NCBI GenBank assembly: GCA_002307065.1 | Contig: DBTN01000009.1 | Coordinates: 51,025 to 115,024 of the forward strand | Length of the DNA: 64,000 nucleotides | From: Akkermansiaceae bacterium UBA1315 | Lineage (GTDB): Bacteria; Verrucomicrobiota; Verrucomicrobiia; Verrucomicrobiales; Akkermansiaceae | Direction of reading: 5' to 3' | Shown here: piece by piece, positions 15,231 through 24,645 of the stretch | How the letters are laid out: each line of letters starts with the position of its first letter | Numbering within the stretch: position 1 is the stretch's first letter | Position numbers and translations under genes: made by a program | Notes under the pieces: model-generated | Told to the model about the DNA's origin: nothing | The model's input: only the letters and a program-made list of their open reading frames with translations | Database searches by the model: none

Positions 15231-16160
15231 ATGAATCCCCGAGTAATCAGCTTATCTCTTGCCTCGCTTTCGAGTGTGTATGGGCAGGATCCCGTTCCCA
15301 CGCCGCCGCTGGAGACGTCGCAGGATTTGAGGGAGGTGCTTCAGGATCGGAACGGGGATTTGTCTTCGTTGGCGACGCGGTTGCTGGGGAAAAACGGAGG
15401 GAATCATTTGTTTTATTTGCCGACCCGGGATGAGCCGACGACTCCCGCGAAGTGGGGATTTGATTATGAAAGCCTGAATTTCAAATCCGCGGATGGCACC
15501 TCGTTGCACGGGTGGTTTTTGCCATCGCGGGCGAAGAAGCCGAAGGGGACGATCGTGTTTTCCCATGGGAATGCCGGTTCGATGAGTTACCATCTGGGGT
15601 TTGTGATGTGGATGGTCGAGGCGGGATACAACGTGATGATGTATGATTATCGCGGTTTTGGAAAGTCCGCGGGCGTCGTGGATCGGCGGGGGATGTTGGA
15701 CGATGTAAAGGCGGCCTTTCGTTACGTCAGCGGTCGGGCGGATGTGGATCCAAACCGCTTGGTGTCTTTCGGCCACAGTTTAGGTGGTGCGAAATCCATC
15801 ACCGCATTGGGCGAGACGCCAGTCCCGGGTCTGCGTGCGATCATCATCGATGGCACGTTTTCATCGTATCAGGCGATGGCGCGGATCGTCGGCGGTGAAG
15901 TGGGGGCAAGCTTGGTATCGGATGAATGGGCACCGAAAGATTTTGTCGCCAAGTTGTCGCCGGTTCCGCTTTTGGTCGTGCATGGGACGGCGGATGAAGT
16001 GGTGCCCATCGGTCAGGGACGAGCGCTTTTCCAAGCCGCCCGCTTGCCGAAGACGCTTTTTGAAGTGGAAAATGGCCATCATGGCGATTCCCTTTCGCGA
16101 AACAACGGAGCTTATCGAAAAAAAATGATCACTTGGCTGGACGCGACGTTGGACGGCTAA
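15231..16160 (+). CDS. Exported alpha/beta hydrolase
   Basis: A 309-residue hydrolase of the BEM46/serine aminopeptidase-like group with a probable signal peptide (MNPRVISLSLASLSSVYGQ). The oxyanion motif FSHGNAGS (about 106-113), nucleophile elbow GHSLGG (about 183-188), acid in HGTADEVVP (about 254), and His in NGHHGD (about 283) form a complete catalytic set. An in-frame GTG at 15213 is an alternative start, but ATG 15231 places the signal peptide at the N-terminus. The substrate is unknown. Esterase or peptidase activity in the envelope is the likely class. The gene precedes the ABC efflux operon by 58 bp and may or may not belong to it. Confidence 0.85.
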   Translation: MNPRVISLSLASLSSVYGQDPVPTPPLETSQDLREVLQDRNGDLSSLATRLLGKNGGNHLFYLPTRDEPTTPAKWGFDYESLNFKSADGTSLHGWFLPSRAKKPKGTIVFSHGNAGSMSYHLGFVMWMVEAGYNVMMYDYRGFGKSAGVVDRRGMLDDVKAAFRYVSGRADVDPNRLVSFGHSLGGAKSITALGETPVPGLRAIIIDGTFSSYQAMARIVGGEVGASLVSDEWAPKDFVAKLSPVPLLVVHGTADEVVPIGQGRALFQAARLPKTLFEVENGHHGDSLSRNNGAYRKKMITWLDATLDG

Positions 16161-16218
16161 CGCACGCTCCGCGAAAAAGTTGTGTAACCGATTCAGCTCG
16201 GCTAGCGTTTCGTAAGAA

Positions 16219-16950
16219 ATGAATGCTGCATCCTCGTCGATTTCCACAGGTGTGGTGTTTGAAGCCAAGCGTGTGCGGAAAGTTTATCAAACGGGCGAGG
16301 TGGATGTGGTGGCGTTGCATGGCGTTGACATTGAGTTAAATGCCGGTGAGCTGGTGGTTTTGCTCGGCGCCTCGGGTAGCGGAAAATCGACGCTGCTCAA
16401 TATTTTAGGAGGTTTGGACATTCCATCTTCGGGAGAGCTGATCTACCGAGGTTGGAATTTGGATGGCGCGGAAGAAAACACGCTGACGCTTTTCCGCCGG
16501 AACTGCGTCGGGTTTGTTTTTCAGTTTTACAATCTCATCCCAAGTCTGACCGCTCGCGAGAACGTGGCATTGATCACCGGCATCTCACGGGATCCGATGA
16601 CGCCGGAAGCAGCGCTGGAAATGGTCGGCCTCAGCGCGCGGATGGATCATTTCCCATCGCAGCTTTCCGGTGGTGAACAGCAGCGTGTCGCCATCGCGCG
16701 GGCGATCGCGAAACGGCCGGAAGTTTTGCTTTGTGACGAGCCGACCGGGGCGTTGGATGTCACTACGGGAATTGCAGTACTTGAAGCGGTCGAACGCATC
16801 AACCGCGAGCTGGGAACGCTGACGGTGATTATCACTCATAACGCGGTAATGGCGGAAATGGCGGATCGGGTGCTGCATTTATCCGACGGGAAAATTGTCG
16901 ATTCGTATCGCAATGAAGTCCGTTTACCGGCGTCTGGTTTGAAATGGTGA
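16219..16950 (+). CDS. ABC transporter ATP-binding protein (MacB/LolD type)
   Basis: A 243-residue nucleotide-binding subunit with Walker A GASGSGKST (residues about 51-59), Q-loop FQFYNLIP, signature LSGGEQQRVAIARA (about 150), and Walker B VLLCDEPTGALD. The FNLIP-like Q-loop and overall length match the LolD/MacB/FtsE group that pairs with FtsX-fold permeases. It is followed 7 bp later by such a permease and then by a membrane-fusion protein, giving a tripartite exporter set. The start is ATG 16219. Confidence 0.95.
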   Translation: MNAASSSISTGVVFEAKRVRKVYQTGEVDVVALHGVDIELNAGELVVLLGASGSGKSTLLNILGGLDIPSSGELIYRGWNLDGAEENTLTLFRRNCVGFVFQFYNLIPSLTARENVALITGISRDPMTPEAALEMVGLSARMDHFPSQLSGGEQQRVAIARAIAKRPEVLLCDEPTGALDVTTGIAVLEAVERINRELGTLTVIITHNAVMAEMADRVLHLSDGKIVDSYRNEVRLPASGLKW

Positions 16951-16957
16951 AATCGTT

Positions 16958-19330
16958 ATGATGATCGATCCCCTTGACCGAAAACTGTTGCGCGATCTTG
17001 GCCGGATGAAAGGTCAGGTCCTGGCGGTGAGTCTGGTGATGGCGTGCGGGCTGGCGATGATGATCATGACGCGGAGTTTGATCCTGACCCTCGAATCGAC
17101 CAAGTCGGCTTATTATCAGCAAAACGCGATGGCCGATGTTTTCGGATCGTTGAAACGGGCGCCGCTCTCGATGGTCGATCGATTGGCGGCTTTACCGGGG
17201 GTCGCGACGGTGGAACCACGGGTCGCGGTGGAGGTGACATTGGATCTACCCGGTTTGGACGAACCCGCGACGGGGCATATCATTTCGCTGCCGGAGGACG
17301 GCGGGGAGCAAAAATTAAACCGGTTATTTTTGCGCAGCGGAAGATTTCCCAAACCGGATGACCGGCGAGAAGTGGTTTTGGGTGAATCGTTCACGAATGA
17401 AAATGGATTAAAACCGGGTGACTCGCTGGTGGCGGTGATCAACGGGCGCCGCGAAACTTTGAGCATTTGCGGCATTGGGCTTTCGCCGGAATTTGTTTTT
17501 GAAGCGCGTGCCGGGCAAACGTTGCCGGATCACAAGCGCTTCAGCGTGATCTGGATGAATTACCGACCCCTCGCGGTGGCTTATAATCTCGATGGAGCCT
17601 TTAACAATTTTTGTGTGGATCTTGCGCCGGGTGCCGCGGCGGAACCGGTCATCGCGGAAATGGACCGGTTGCTCGCGCCATACGGAGCGGGAGGTGCTTA
17701 CACCCGGAAAGATCAGGCATCGGCTCAGCGGCTGGATGATGAGCTGCGGGTGCTGAGATCCTTGGCCGTTGCCTACCCTTTGGTTTTCCTGAGTGTGGCC
17801 GCTTTTATGGTGAATGCCGTACTTGCCCGGATCGTCCGCTTGCAACGGGAGCAAATCGCTCAAATGAAGGCGCTCGGGTATTCGTCGCGCCAGGTCGGTG
17901 TGCATTATTTGAAATTCGTTCTGGTGATCGGATTTCTGGGAACGGTGCTCGGTGCGATCGCAGGCAGACTTTTTGGCGGTCAGTTGGTGAATCTTTACAC
18001 GATTTTTTTCCGCTTTCCCAAGTTGGAGTTTCAGATGGATTACCGAGCGATGGGTTTGGCGTTGCTGGTCAGTTTTGGCGCTTCGATTCTCGGTGTTTTG
18101 ACCGTGGTTTGGCAGGCGGTGAAACTGGCTCCAGCGGAGGCGATGCGGCCGGAAGCACCTGCGGATTTCAAGCCGTCGTTTTTCGAGAGGATCGGCCTGA
18201 CGAAATTTCTGAGTCCGGCATTTCGCATGGCGTTACGGAACATTGAGCGGCGTCCGTGGCAGGCGGTTTTTACGACCGCCGGTTTGGCGTTGGCGACCGG
18301 TTTGATGGTGTTGCCAGGGGCGATGAGCGATAGCATCGACTACTTGCTGACCTTTCAATGGAACAGTGCGCAGCGCCAGGACGTGGCGGTTTTTCTAACA
18401 GAACCGGCTTCGGGAAGCGGATTGTATGATTTTGAACATTTGCCGGGTGTGACGTTGGCGGAGCCGATCCGCAGCGTTGCCGCGAGGATGCGCTTCGGCC
18501 ACCGGTACCGGAAACTTTCGGTGACGGGGGTGACGCCTGAAGCTACGCTCAACCGGATCTTGGATGCTGATGGAAATCCGATCACCCTGCCCGAGGAAGG
18601 CTTGGTGATGTCCGAAAAACTGGCGGAGATTCTCGGTGCCAGGATCGGTGATGAAGTGCGGATCGAGGTGCTCGAGGGCAAGCGTCCGGATCTAAATATT
18701 CCGATCCGGGGATTGCTCACGGATTACGCCGGTGTCGCGGCCTACATGGATATTTCGGCGTTGCGCCGATTGCTTCGGGAAGGGGAGACGGTGAATGGCG
18801 CGTATTTAAAAATCGATCATCTGCATTGGAAAGCGTTCATGCGGGAGGTGAAGGAAACGCCGCGGATGGCAGTGGTCATGGTGAAACGTGATCAGCTGGC
18901 TTCGTTCCGCGAGACGACCGGGGAAAGCATCGATATCATGCGGAAGTTATACTTTGTCCTCGCGGTGATCGTGGCGTTTGGAGTGGTTTACAACAGCGCG
19001 CGGATTGCGTTGTCCGAGCGGAGCCGCGAGCTGGCCACGCTGCGGGTCGTCGGGTTCCGGCTTTCGGAAGTGCGCGGGGTTCTGTTAGGGGAACTCGGGA
19101 TTTTAGTGCTGACGGCGATACCGGTCGGCCTGTTATTCGGGCGAGGATTGGCCTTAATGATCATCGCTTCTTTCAGTACGGAAACGGTGCGGATGCCGAT
19201 CGTGATCAATCCCTCCACTTACTCCATCGCCGTGCTGGTCGTGCTGACCGCGGCGGTTTTATCCTTCATTCTCGTCAGCCGAATGCTCGGCAAGCTCGAT
19301 ATGGTCGGCGTGTTGAAAGCGCGTGACTGA
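16958..19330 (+). CDS. FtsX-family ABC permease (duplicated)
   Basis: A 790-residue permease with two FtsX repeats. Each has an N-terminal transmembrane helix, a periplasmic domain and three C-terminal helices. Hydrophobic segments are visible near residues 20-45, 265-290, 320-345, 360-385, 435-455, 665-690, 710-735 and 755-780. The arrangement matches DevC-like or MacB-like exporters with the ATPase on a separate chain. It is the second gene of the 16.2-20.6 kb operon. The substrate is unknown; lipids, peptides or macrolide-like compounds are the usual ones. The tandem ATG starts at 16958 and 16961 cannot be told apart. Confidence 0.92.
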   Translation: MMIDPLDRKLLRDLGRMKGQVLAVSLVMACGLAMMIMTRSLILTLESTKSAYYQQNAMADVFGSLKRAPLSMVDRLAALPGVATVEPRVAVEVTLDLPGLDEPATGHIISLPEDGGEQKLNRLFLRSGRFPKPDDRREVVLGESFTNENGLKPGDSLVAVINGRRETLSICGIGLSPEFVFEARAGQTLPDHKRFSVIWMNYRPLAVAYNLDGAFNNFCVDLAPGAAAEPVIAEMDRLLAPYGAGGAYTRKDQASAQRLDDELRVLRSLAVAYPLVFLSVAAFMVNAVLARIVRLQREQIAQMKALGYSSRQVGVHYLKFVLVIGFLGTVLGAIAGRLFGGQLVNLYTIFFRFPKLEFQMDYRAMGLALLVSFGASILGVLTVVWQAVKLAPAEAMRPEAPADFKPSFFERIGLTKFLSPAFRMALRNIERRPWQAVFTTAGLALATGLMVLPGAMSDSIDYLLTFQWNSAQRQDVAVFLTEPASGSGLYDFEHLPGVTLAEPIRSVAARMRFGHRYRKLSVTGVTPEATLNRILDADGNPITLPEEGLVMSEKLAEILGARIGDEVRIEVLEGKRPDLNIPIRGLLTDYAGVAAYMDISALRRLLREGETVNGAYLKIDHLHWKAFMREVKETPRMAVVMVKRDQLASFRETTGESIDIMRKLYFVLAVIVAFGVVYNSARIALSERSRELATLRVVGFRLSEVRGVLLGELGILVLTAIPVGLLFGRGLALMIIASFSTETVRMPIVINPSTYSIAVLVVLTAAVLSFILVSRMLGKLDMVGVLKARD

Positions 19331-19353
19331 ACAGTTCTCCAACCCTTCTCATT

Positions 19354-20619
19354 ATGGCAACGTCCACCGCTGAAACGAAAAAATCCGAGGCTCCCTGGGA
19401 AAGCAAACGCTCCCCGTCGGGGAGGAACCTGCTGCGACGGCTAGGGGTCTGGTCGGTCGTCGCCTTGCTTTTATTCGCCGTCTTATGGGGCCTTTGGCCA
19501 AAGCCGATCGTGGTCGAGACGGGTGAAGTGACCCGTGGATCCCTGACGGTTCGTGTTTCGGAAGAAGGAAAAACTCGAGTGAGAAACCGGTACGTGATCG
19601 CCGCACCGGTCAGCGGAAGGATGCGCCGTGTTTCGCTGAAACCGGGCGATGAAGTGAAGGCGGGGGAGACGATTTTAACCGCGATCGAACCGGTCGCGGC
19701 ACCGCTGCTTGACCCACGCGCGCGGATCCAGGCGGAAGCGGTGGTGGAGATGCGCGAAGCATCCCGCAGGCAGTCGGCTCAATCTCTGGAGGCGTTGCGT
19801 GAATCGGCAAAAATCGCGGAACAGGATCGAGATCGATATCGTGCGATGAAAGACGCCGGTTCCGCGTCGCAACTCGAACGGGACCGGGCGGAGGGAACCG
19901 CATTGGTCCGGGCGGCTGAAGTTCGCGCGGCGGAATTTTCGTTGCAGGTCATCGAATATGAGCTGGCCCAAGCTCGCGCGGCGTTGGAACGGCCGGAGAA
20001 CACGCCTGCGGGCGATTGGGTCGAGGTGAGATCACCGGTTTCCGGACGGGTTTTGAAAGTGATGCAGGAAAGTGAAATGGTCGTCACGCCGGGTGTCCAG
20101 ATTCTCGAAGTGGGCGATCCTGCGGACATCGAGATCGAAGCGGAAATTTTGTCGCGCGATGCGGTTTCGATGAAACCGGGTGATCCGGTTTCGGTCGAGC
20201 AGTGGGGGAATGACGAGCCGCTCAACGCGCGGGTGAGGCGAGTCGAACCGGCTGCGTTTACAAAGATTTCCGCGCTAGGAGTCGAGGAGCAGCGGGTGAT
20301 TGTGTTGAGCGATTTGGTGGACCCTCCGGAGGCGGCGAAGTCCCTTGGCGACCGGTATCGTGTCGAAGTTCGTGTCGCGGTTTGGCATGATGACGATGTG
20401 CGGATCGTTCCGGCGGGAGCGTTGTTTCGCGAAGGAAACGCGTGGAAAACCTTTGTGTATCGGGACGGGAAAGCACGGCTGTTAGAAGTGAACGCGGGCC
20501 GCACCGATGGGCGATTTACCCAGATCCTTTCCGGCTTGGATGAGGGCGACGAAGTGCTGCTCCATCCGCCAGACACGGTGAAAGATGGAACTTCCGTGAT
20601 CAAACGTGACGAGTCCTGA
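19354..20619 (+). CDS. HlyD-type membrane-fusion protein
   Basis: A 421-residue periplasmic adaptor of a tripartite efflux system. After a cytoplasmic lead of about 30 residues comes one transmembrane segment (about 31-49). Then follow the first half-lipoyl motif (RVSLKPGDEVKAGETIL), a long coiled-coil hairpin (about 120-215, with AEAVVEMREASRRQSAQSLE), the second half-lipoyl motif (VRSPVSGRVLKVMQESEMVV), and beta-barrel and membrane-proximal domains. It is 23 bp downstream of the permease. No outer-membrane TolC partner is encoded in the window. Confidence 0.93.
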   Translation: MATSTAETKKSEAPWESKRSPSGRNLLRRLGVWSVVALLLFAVLWGLWPKPIVVETGEVTRGSLTVRVSEEGKTRVRNRYVIAAPVSGRMRRVSLKPGDEVKAGETILTAIEPVAAPLLDPRARIQAEAVVEMREASRRQSAQSLEALRESAKIAEQDRDRYRAMKDAGSASQLERDRAEGTALVRAAEVRAAEFSLQVIEYELAQARAALERPENTPAGDWVEVRSPVSGRVLKVMQESEMVVTPGVQILEVGDPADIEIEAEILSRDAVSMKPGDPVSVEQWGNDEPLNARVRRVEPAAFTKISALGVEEQRVIVLSDLVDPPEAAKSLGDRYRVEVRVAVWHDDDVRIVPAGALFREGNAWKTFVYRDGKARLLEVNAGRTDGRFTQILSGLDEGDEVLLHPPDTVKDGTSVIKRDES

Positions 20620-20696
20620 CGTGGAAAACCGGCGAGGTTTTGGAAAGGTGATCTCATTGACGGAAGCGGAAACCCGTTGATAATTCGGGACGCTTT

Positions 20697-21431
20697 ATGA
20701 AGAAACGCAGTCCTTTGGCATCGATCCGACCCGGCGGGATTCTCCGTTGGTCCACGACTTGCATTTTGGCGGGCGGCGTCGTCGGCCTGAGCAGTTGCCA
20801 GCGTCCGGACGATTACGTCGCGACCGAAAAGGACTTGCAGATGGCGGAAGCGCAATCGCGGATCGAGCAGCTCGATTCTCAGCAAGAGCTGCTGAAAAAT
20901 GGTGAAGTCGCGAACAATTTTCATCTTCCCGGCGTCGGTTATTATCACGCGGAAGCTCATGATTTTTTCGATCATCCCTATCAGTTTTCCAATGAAGGCC
21001 GGTTTTTTGTGAATGGCGTTTGGCAGGATCAACCGGGCCGTGAAGATATTGAGCCGAGCCGACCATCGCCGGCCGCGTTGAAGAAAGTCGATCAAGCATT
21101 GGCGCGTGAGCAGCAGCTCGCACAAGGTTCGGCACCGTCACAAGGCGGCGGCTTTGGGATGGGCAATATGCTGATGATGTATTGGCTGCTGTCGGGAAAC
21201 CGCGGCATGTTTTCACCGGGCGCAGGATTTCGCAACGCGGGCCCTCAGGTCGGAAATTGGCAAAACTCCGTCGAAAACCAGCGCCGCGCCGTGAACGCCC
21301 ACGCGAGTGCGAATCCGGGATACAACCGGATGGTGAATCAAAGCCGCATGCGCGGTGCGGCGGTGCAACCGGGTCAATCGGTGCGCGGCGGATTCGGCGG
21401 GCGCAGCAGTGGTTTTTCCTTCGGCGGTTAA
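20697..21431 (+). CDS. Gly-rich exported lipoprotein paired with a GspS-like ligase
   Basis: A 244-residue protein with a signal ending LSSCQ, where Cys at about 35 is the likely lipidation site. The central part is Gln/Glu-rich and helical. The C-terminus is rich in Gly, Asn, Arg and Ser and ends GGRSSGFSFGG. I do not recognise a domain. It is followed 4 bp later by a glutathionylspermidine-synthase-like ATP-grasp gene. In enterobacteria the YgiC/YjfC ligases also sit next to small exported partners (YgiB/YjfM, DUF1190), so this may be a functional counterpart. That parallel is inference from context and composition only. Confidence 0.7.
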   Translation: MKKRSPLASIRPGGILRWSTTCILAGGVVGLSSCQRPDDYVATEKDLQMAEAQSRIEQLDSQQELLKNGEVANNFHLPGVGYYHAEAHDFFDHPYQFSNEGRFFVNGVWQDQPGREDIEPSRPSPAALKKVDQALAREQQLAQGSAPSQGGGFGMGNMLMMYWLLSGNRGMFSPGAGFRNAGPQVGNWQNSVENQRRAVNAHASANPGYNRMVNQSRMRGAAVQPGQSVRGGFGGRSSGFSFGG

Positions 21432-21435
21432 TTTC

Positions 21436-22581
21436 ATGAGATCACCGATACGTTTGGAATCGCGGCAAGCGCGGGCCGGTTGGCAAAAGCGAGTCGAGGC
21501 GTCAGGTCTGACTTGGCACGGCGCGGATGGACTTCCGTATTGGACGGAGGAAAAAAATCTCGTGCTGACTCTGCAGGCGGCGGAGACCTTGGAAGATGCG
21601 GCGACCGAGCTTCATGCGCTGTGTTTGGAAGCCTGCGAGCAAATCGTGCAGCGCGGCTGGTGGGACCGGTTGGCGATTTCCGATACGGCGGCGAAATTGG
21701 CGGAAGCGTCGTGGCTGACTTCGGATTTTTCGATCTATGGTCGCTTCGATCTCGCCTGGAACGGAACCGGAGCACCGAGACTGTTAGAATACAATGCCGA
21801 CACGCCGACGTCCCTGTTAGAAGCCTCGGTCATCCAGTGGCAATGGCTGGAAGATGTCGCCCCTGAGAGCGATCAGCTCAATTCGATTCATGAAGCGCTG
21901 ATCGAGCAGTGGAAAAAACTGCCTGCGTCGCGGGTTCATTTCGCCTGTGCGTGGGATCAGCTCGAAGACCGGCAGACGATTGCCTATCTCGCGGAAACGG
22001 CAGAGCAGGCGGGGAAAACGGTCGAGCTGTTAGATATGTCGGAGATCGGATTTTCCGAAGATGGACGTTTTACCGATACCTTGGAAATTCCGATCGACCG
22101 GTTGTTCAAGTTATATCCGTGGGAGTGGATGGCGGAAGAGCCGTTCTTTGCGGAGATCGGAAATGAACGTTACCGGTTCATTGAGCCGGCGTGGAAGATG
22201 ATGCTTTCGAACAAAGGGATTCTGCCGATTTTATGGGAGTTGAATCCCGGGCATCCGAATCTTTTGCCAGCGTTCACGTCGAAGGAAAAGCTGACGAATT
22301 TCGGTGTGACGAGTTGGGCGGAAAAACCGTTTTTCGGCCGCGAAGGTGCGGGCGTGAGATTACTGGATCACGGTCGCGAATTTTCCGCAGGGGCAACCGG
22401 TCACCAAAACGAACCGGTCGTTTTTCAACAACACGCTCACCTTTTTTCCGCCGAGCAAATGCATTTCGTCTGGGGCTTGTGGATGGTCGGCGACGAATGC
22501 CGTGGGTTATCCGCACGCGGAGATTTGTCCCCGGTTACCGGAAATCTCAGCCGGTTTTTGCCGCACCGGTTGGAGGGATGA
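21436..22581 (+). CDS. Glutathionylspermidine synthase-like ATP-grasp ligase
   Basis: A 381-residue protein matching the C-terminal (synthetase) half of glutathionylspermidine synthase, as in YgiC and YjfC. Visible family segments are YGRFDLAWNG, LLEYNADTPTSLLEASVIQWQW, LFKLYPWEWM, ELNPGHPNLLP, KPFFGREGAGV and HFVWGLWMVGDECRGL. It lacks the amidase half of E. coli Gsp. Such stand-alone ligases need not make glutathionylspermidine, so the substrate is open. The start is ATG 21436, 4 bp after the Gly-rich lipoprotein stop. The longer frame to 21355 overlaps that gene. Confidence 0.9.
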   Translation: MRSPIRLESRQARAGWQKRVEASGLTWHGADGLPYWTEEKNLVLTLQAAETLEDAATELHALCLEACEQIVQRGWWDRLAISDTAAKLAEASWLTSDFSIYGRFDLAWNGTGAPRLLEYNADTPTSLLEASVIQWQWLEDVAPESDQLNSIHEALIEQWKKLPASRVHFACAWDQLEDRQTIAYLAETAEQAGKTVELLDMSEIGFSEDGRFTDTLEIPIDRLFKLYPWEWMAEEPFFAEIGNERYRFIEPAWKMMLSNKGILPILWELNPGHPNLLPAFTSKEKLTNFGVTSWAEKPFFGREGAGVRLLDHGREFSAGATGHQNEPVVFQQHAHLFSAEQMHFVWGLWMVGDECRGLSARGDLSPVTGNLSRFLPHRLEG

Positions 22582-22608
22582 CGTGGAATTGGAAAGGCCC
22601 GCCACCGG

Positions 22609-23559
22609 TCAGTCGGTCTTGGGGCTGATTTCCTTAAGCCGTTCTGTTAGAGATTTCTTTTGTGCGGTGAGAGTTTTTGACGTGGACGTTTCGTCGGTGA
22701 TGCGAAGGGCGTAACGAATCCGAATCTCTTCCGAGATCGATGAATCTTCGAGGATCAGCGCATTGAGGCGGGCGTGATCGGAACCGGTTTCGAGGGAATC
22801 TTTCTCGATGATTTCTCGTGCGATTTGGTCGGCGGCGGTGGATTCAGAAGTCGGTGCGGTCGGAGCCGCTGTGTCTGCGATTCCCGGTGGTGTCCCGTAG
22901 CCCATGAACTTGGATCTGCCGCCGGGTTTGGGGAGGCGGAAATCGTAGACGCCGTAGCCGTTGGCCTGTTTGCCTTTGTAGGATCGGCCGTCGGTTGCGT
23001 TGATCATGACAGCGCTGTTATCCTTTTTTTCTCGGCCGAGATACATGGCGACGTGGGTGATGTTCACGCTGCGTCCATCGGTGGGGGAATAGGTGCCGGA
23101 CCAGAACAGAAGATCGCCCGGTTTCAATTTGGAAAGCGAAGGATGGTCGATGTCTTCGGCGTCTGCGGGCACTTCGTGAAGTCGCCCGGTTTCCTTCAGC
23201 CAAAGATATTGATCGGCGGAGGTGCGCGGCGGTTTAAGGCCGGCTTTTTTCATCACGTAAAACATCGCGCCAGAACAATCGAACCCCCCGGCGGAAGGTT
23301 CGGAACCGCCGAATTTGTAAGGAAGCCACGGCGAGTCGCGCGCGGTGGCGATCGCCCCTTCCAACATTTCCCGGCGTTCTTCAGGGAGAGCTTCGAAGTC
23401 TTTGAGATCGCTGGTGGAAATGAGCGCGGGTCTGCCGTGTTTGCTTTTCCCGGCGGATTGACCTTCGGTCGCCTCGACCGGTTTGGATTTTTTCGATTCC
23501 GTCTGGGCGCCAAGCGGCAAACAGATCGCCGCGAGGATCAAAAGGGTCGGCGATTTCAT
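22609..23559 (-). CDS. NlpC/P60-family cell-wall peptidase
   Basis: A 316-residue exported cysteine peptidase with a signal peptide (MKSPTLLILAAICLPLGAQ). The core spans about residues 70-225. The catalytic Cys is in GFDCSGAMF (about 95) and the His in NITHVAMYLG (about 169). PGDLLFWSG lies between them. It likely cleaves peptidoglycan stem peptides in the periplasm. The C-terminal 85 residues form a charged, helical tail that I cannot assign. The gene is convergent with the GspS-like gene and 38 bp downstream of the GT9 gene on the same strand. Confidence 0.92.
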   Translation of the reverse strand: MKSPTLLILAAICLPLGAQTESKKSKPVEATEGQSAGKSKHGRPALISTSDLKDFEALPEERREMLEGAIATARDSPWLPYKFGGSEPSAGGFDCSGAMFYVMKKAGLKPPRTSADQYLWLKETGRLHEVPADAEDIDHPSLSKLKPGDLLFWSGTYSPTDGRSVNITHVAMYLGREKKDNSAVMINATDGRSYKGKQANGYGVYDFRLPKPGGRSKFMGYGTPPGIADTAAPTAPTSESTAADQIAREIIEKDSLETGSDHARLNALILEDSSISEEIRIRYALRITDETSTSKTLTAQKKSLTERLKEISPKTD

Positions 23560-23597
23560 TCGCGAAAAATAGGCCGAGAAGGCGAAAATCGCAATTT

Positions 23598-24587
23598 CTA
23601 AACGTCCGCAATTCGCCGGTTGCTAAGCTCGATCAAGCGTTCAAGTACGGCATCTGCCGTAAGTTCTGAAAGTTGTCCCCCGGGTGCGGTGACGGCGGAA
23701 GTTCTCGGCGAATTGACAGGCCACGGGCCGAAACGCGAGGGTGAGGTGGGGCCAAAAATGGCGAGCACTTTGTTTCCTAACGCTGCCGAAAGGTGCATGG
23801 GGCCGCTGTCATTTCCTACGAAAATCGAAGGCTGTCGGACGAGCTCGATCATTTCATCAAGCGGGCAGCCGGTGAGGTTGAGAAATCGACCGGTCGGCGG
23901 CGGGGTGGCGGGTTCGGCGAATTTGCCGGCGCACCAAGCGACGCGGCTGCCAGGGATTTTTTCCCAGATGAGTTGGGTGAGATCGCCAAATTTCGGCCAC
24001 TCTTTGCCGACGCCGCGGCTGTCGGTGAAGATGACGAAATTGAGATTCGGATCGGCGTGGAAAAATTCTTGCCACGGGAAAACCGGTCCGGGATTGAGTT
24101 TCAGCGGAAAAGAAATTTCTTCGTCGATGCCGATGGAGCGGGCGAAACCTTGGAGAATCGGGATCGCGTGGTGAGGGGCCGGGGTCTTCGGCAAGTCGAC
24201 GCGGCGATTGCAGAAAAGTCCGGAGAATTCCCGAGCGTCGCGGCGGCCCCATTTTTGAGGAGATTTCGCGGCAGCGGCCATCAGACCGGTCCGCAGCAAT
24301 CCCTGCATGTCCCAGACGCGGTCGAACCGGCGATTTGCGAGGATTTTCAGGATTTCCAAGATGCCGCGCCAACCGGTTTTCCGGCGGAAATGGATGACTT
24401 CGTGAATGAAAGGCGCGGACTCGACCAAGGGCGCAAACCGGTCACGAGCGACCCAAGTGATACGGCATTCCGGGTAATGTCGGGCCACGTTTTGGAGGAC
24501 TTGCAGGCCGTGGACGATGTCGCCGAGCGATGATGGCTTGAGGACCAGCAGGCTTTTCAGGGCAGGAAGTTTCTCGTTTTCCGACAT
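23598..24587 (-). CDS. Heptosyltransferase-like family 9 glycosyltransferase
   Basis: A 329-residue GT9 enzyme resembling ADP-heptose:LPS heptosyltransferases. The N-terminal SLGDIVHGLQVL and WVARDRFAPLVE and the C-terminal VGNDSGPMHLSAALGNKVLAIFGPT, which binds the donor nucleotide, are all present. The length fits WaaC/WaaF/RfaQ-type proteins. The start is ATG 24587. The longer frame would run across the start of the divergent DUF4254 gene. It shares a 58-bp intergenic region with that gene, a pairing seen elsewhere for DUF4254 genes, and supports an LPS core role. Confidence 0.88.
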   Translation of the reverse strand: MSENEKLPALKSLLVLKPSSLGDIVHGLQVLQNVARHYPECRITWVARDRFAPLVESAPFIHEVIHFRRKTGWRGILEILKILANRRFDRVWDMQGLLRTGLMAAAAKSPQKWGRRDAREFSGLFCNRRVDLPKTPAPHHAIPILQGFARSIGIDEEISFPLKLNPGPVFPWQEFFHADPNLNFVIFTDSRGVGKEWPKFGDLTQLIWEKIPGSRVAWCAGKFAEPATPPPTGRFLNLTGCPLDEMIELVRQPSIFVGNDSGPMHLSAALGNKVLAIFGPTSPSRFGPWPVNSPRTSAVTAPGGQLSELTADAVLERLIELSNRRIADV

Positions 24588-24645
24588 GGACGGAGGCTTG
24601 CTTCCCACATCGCCGCCTGCAATCGTAAACGCCCGCAAGCCTACG

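Noticed and set aside
19779..21125. 448-residue minus-strand frame across the HlyD and lipoprotein genes
   Set aside because: Ser/Thr/Arg-rich low-quality translation that crosses two well-supported genes on the other strand.
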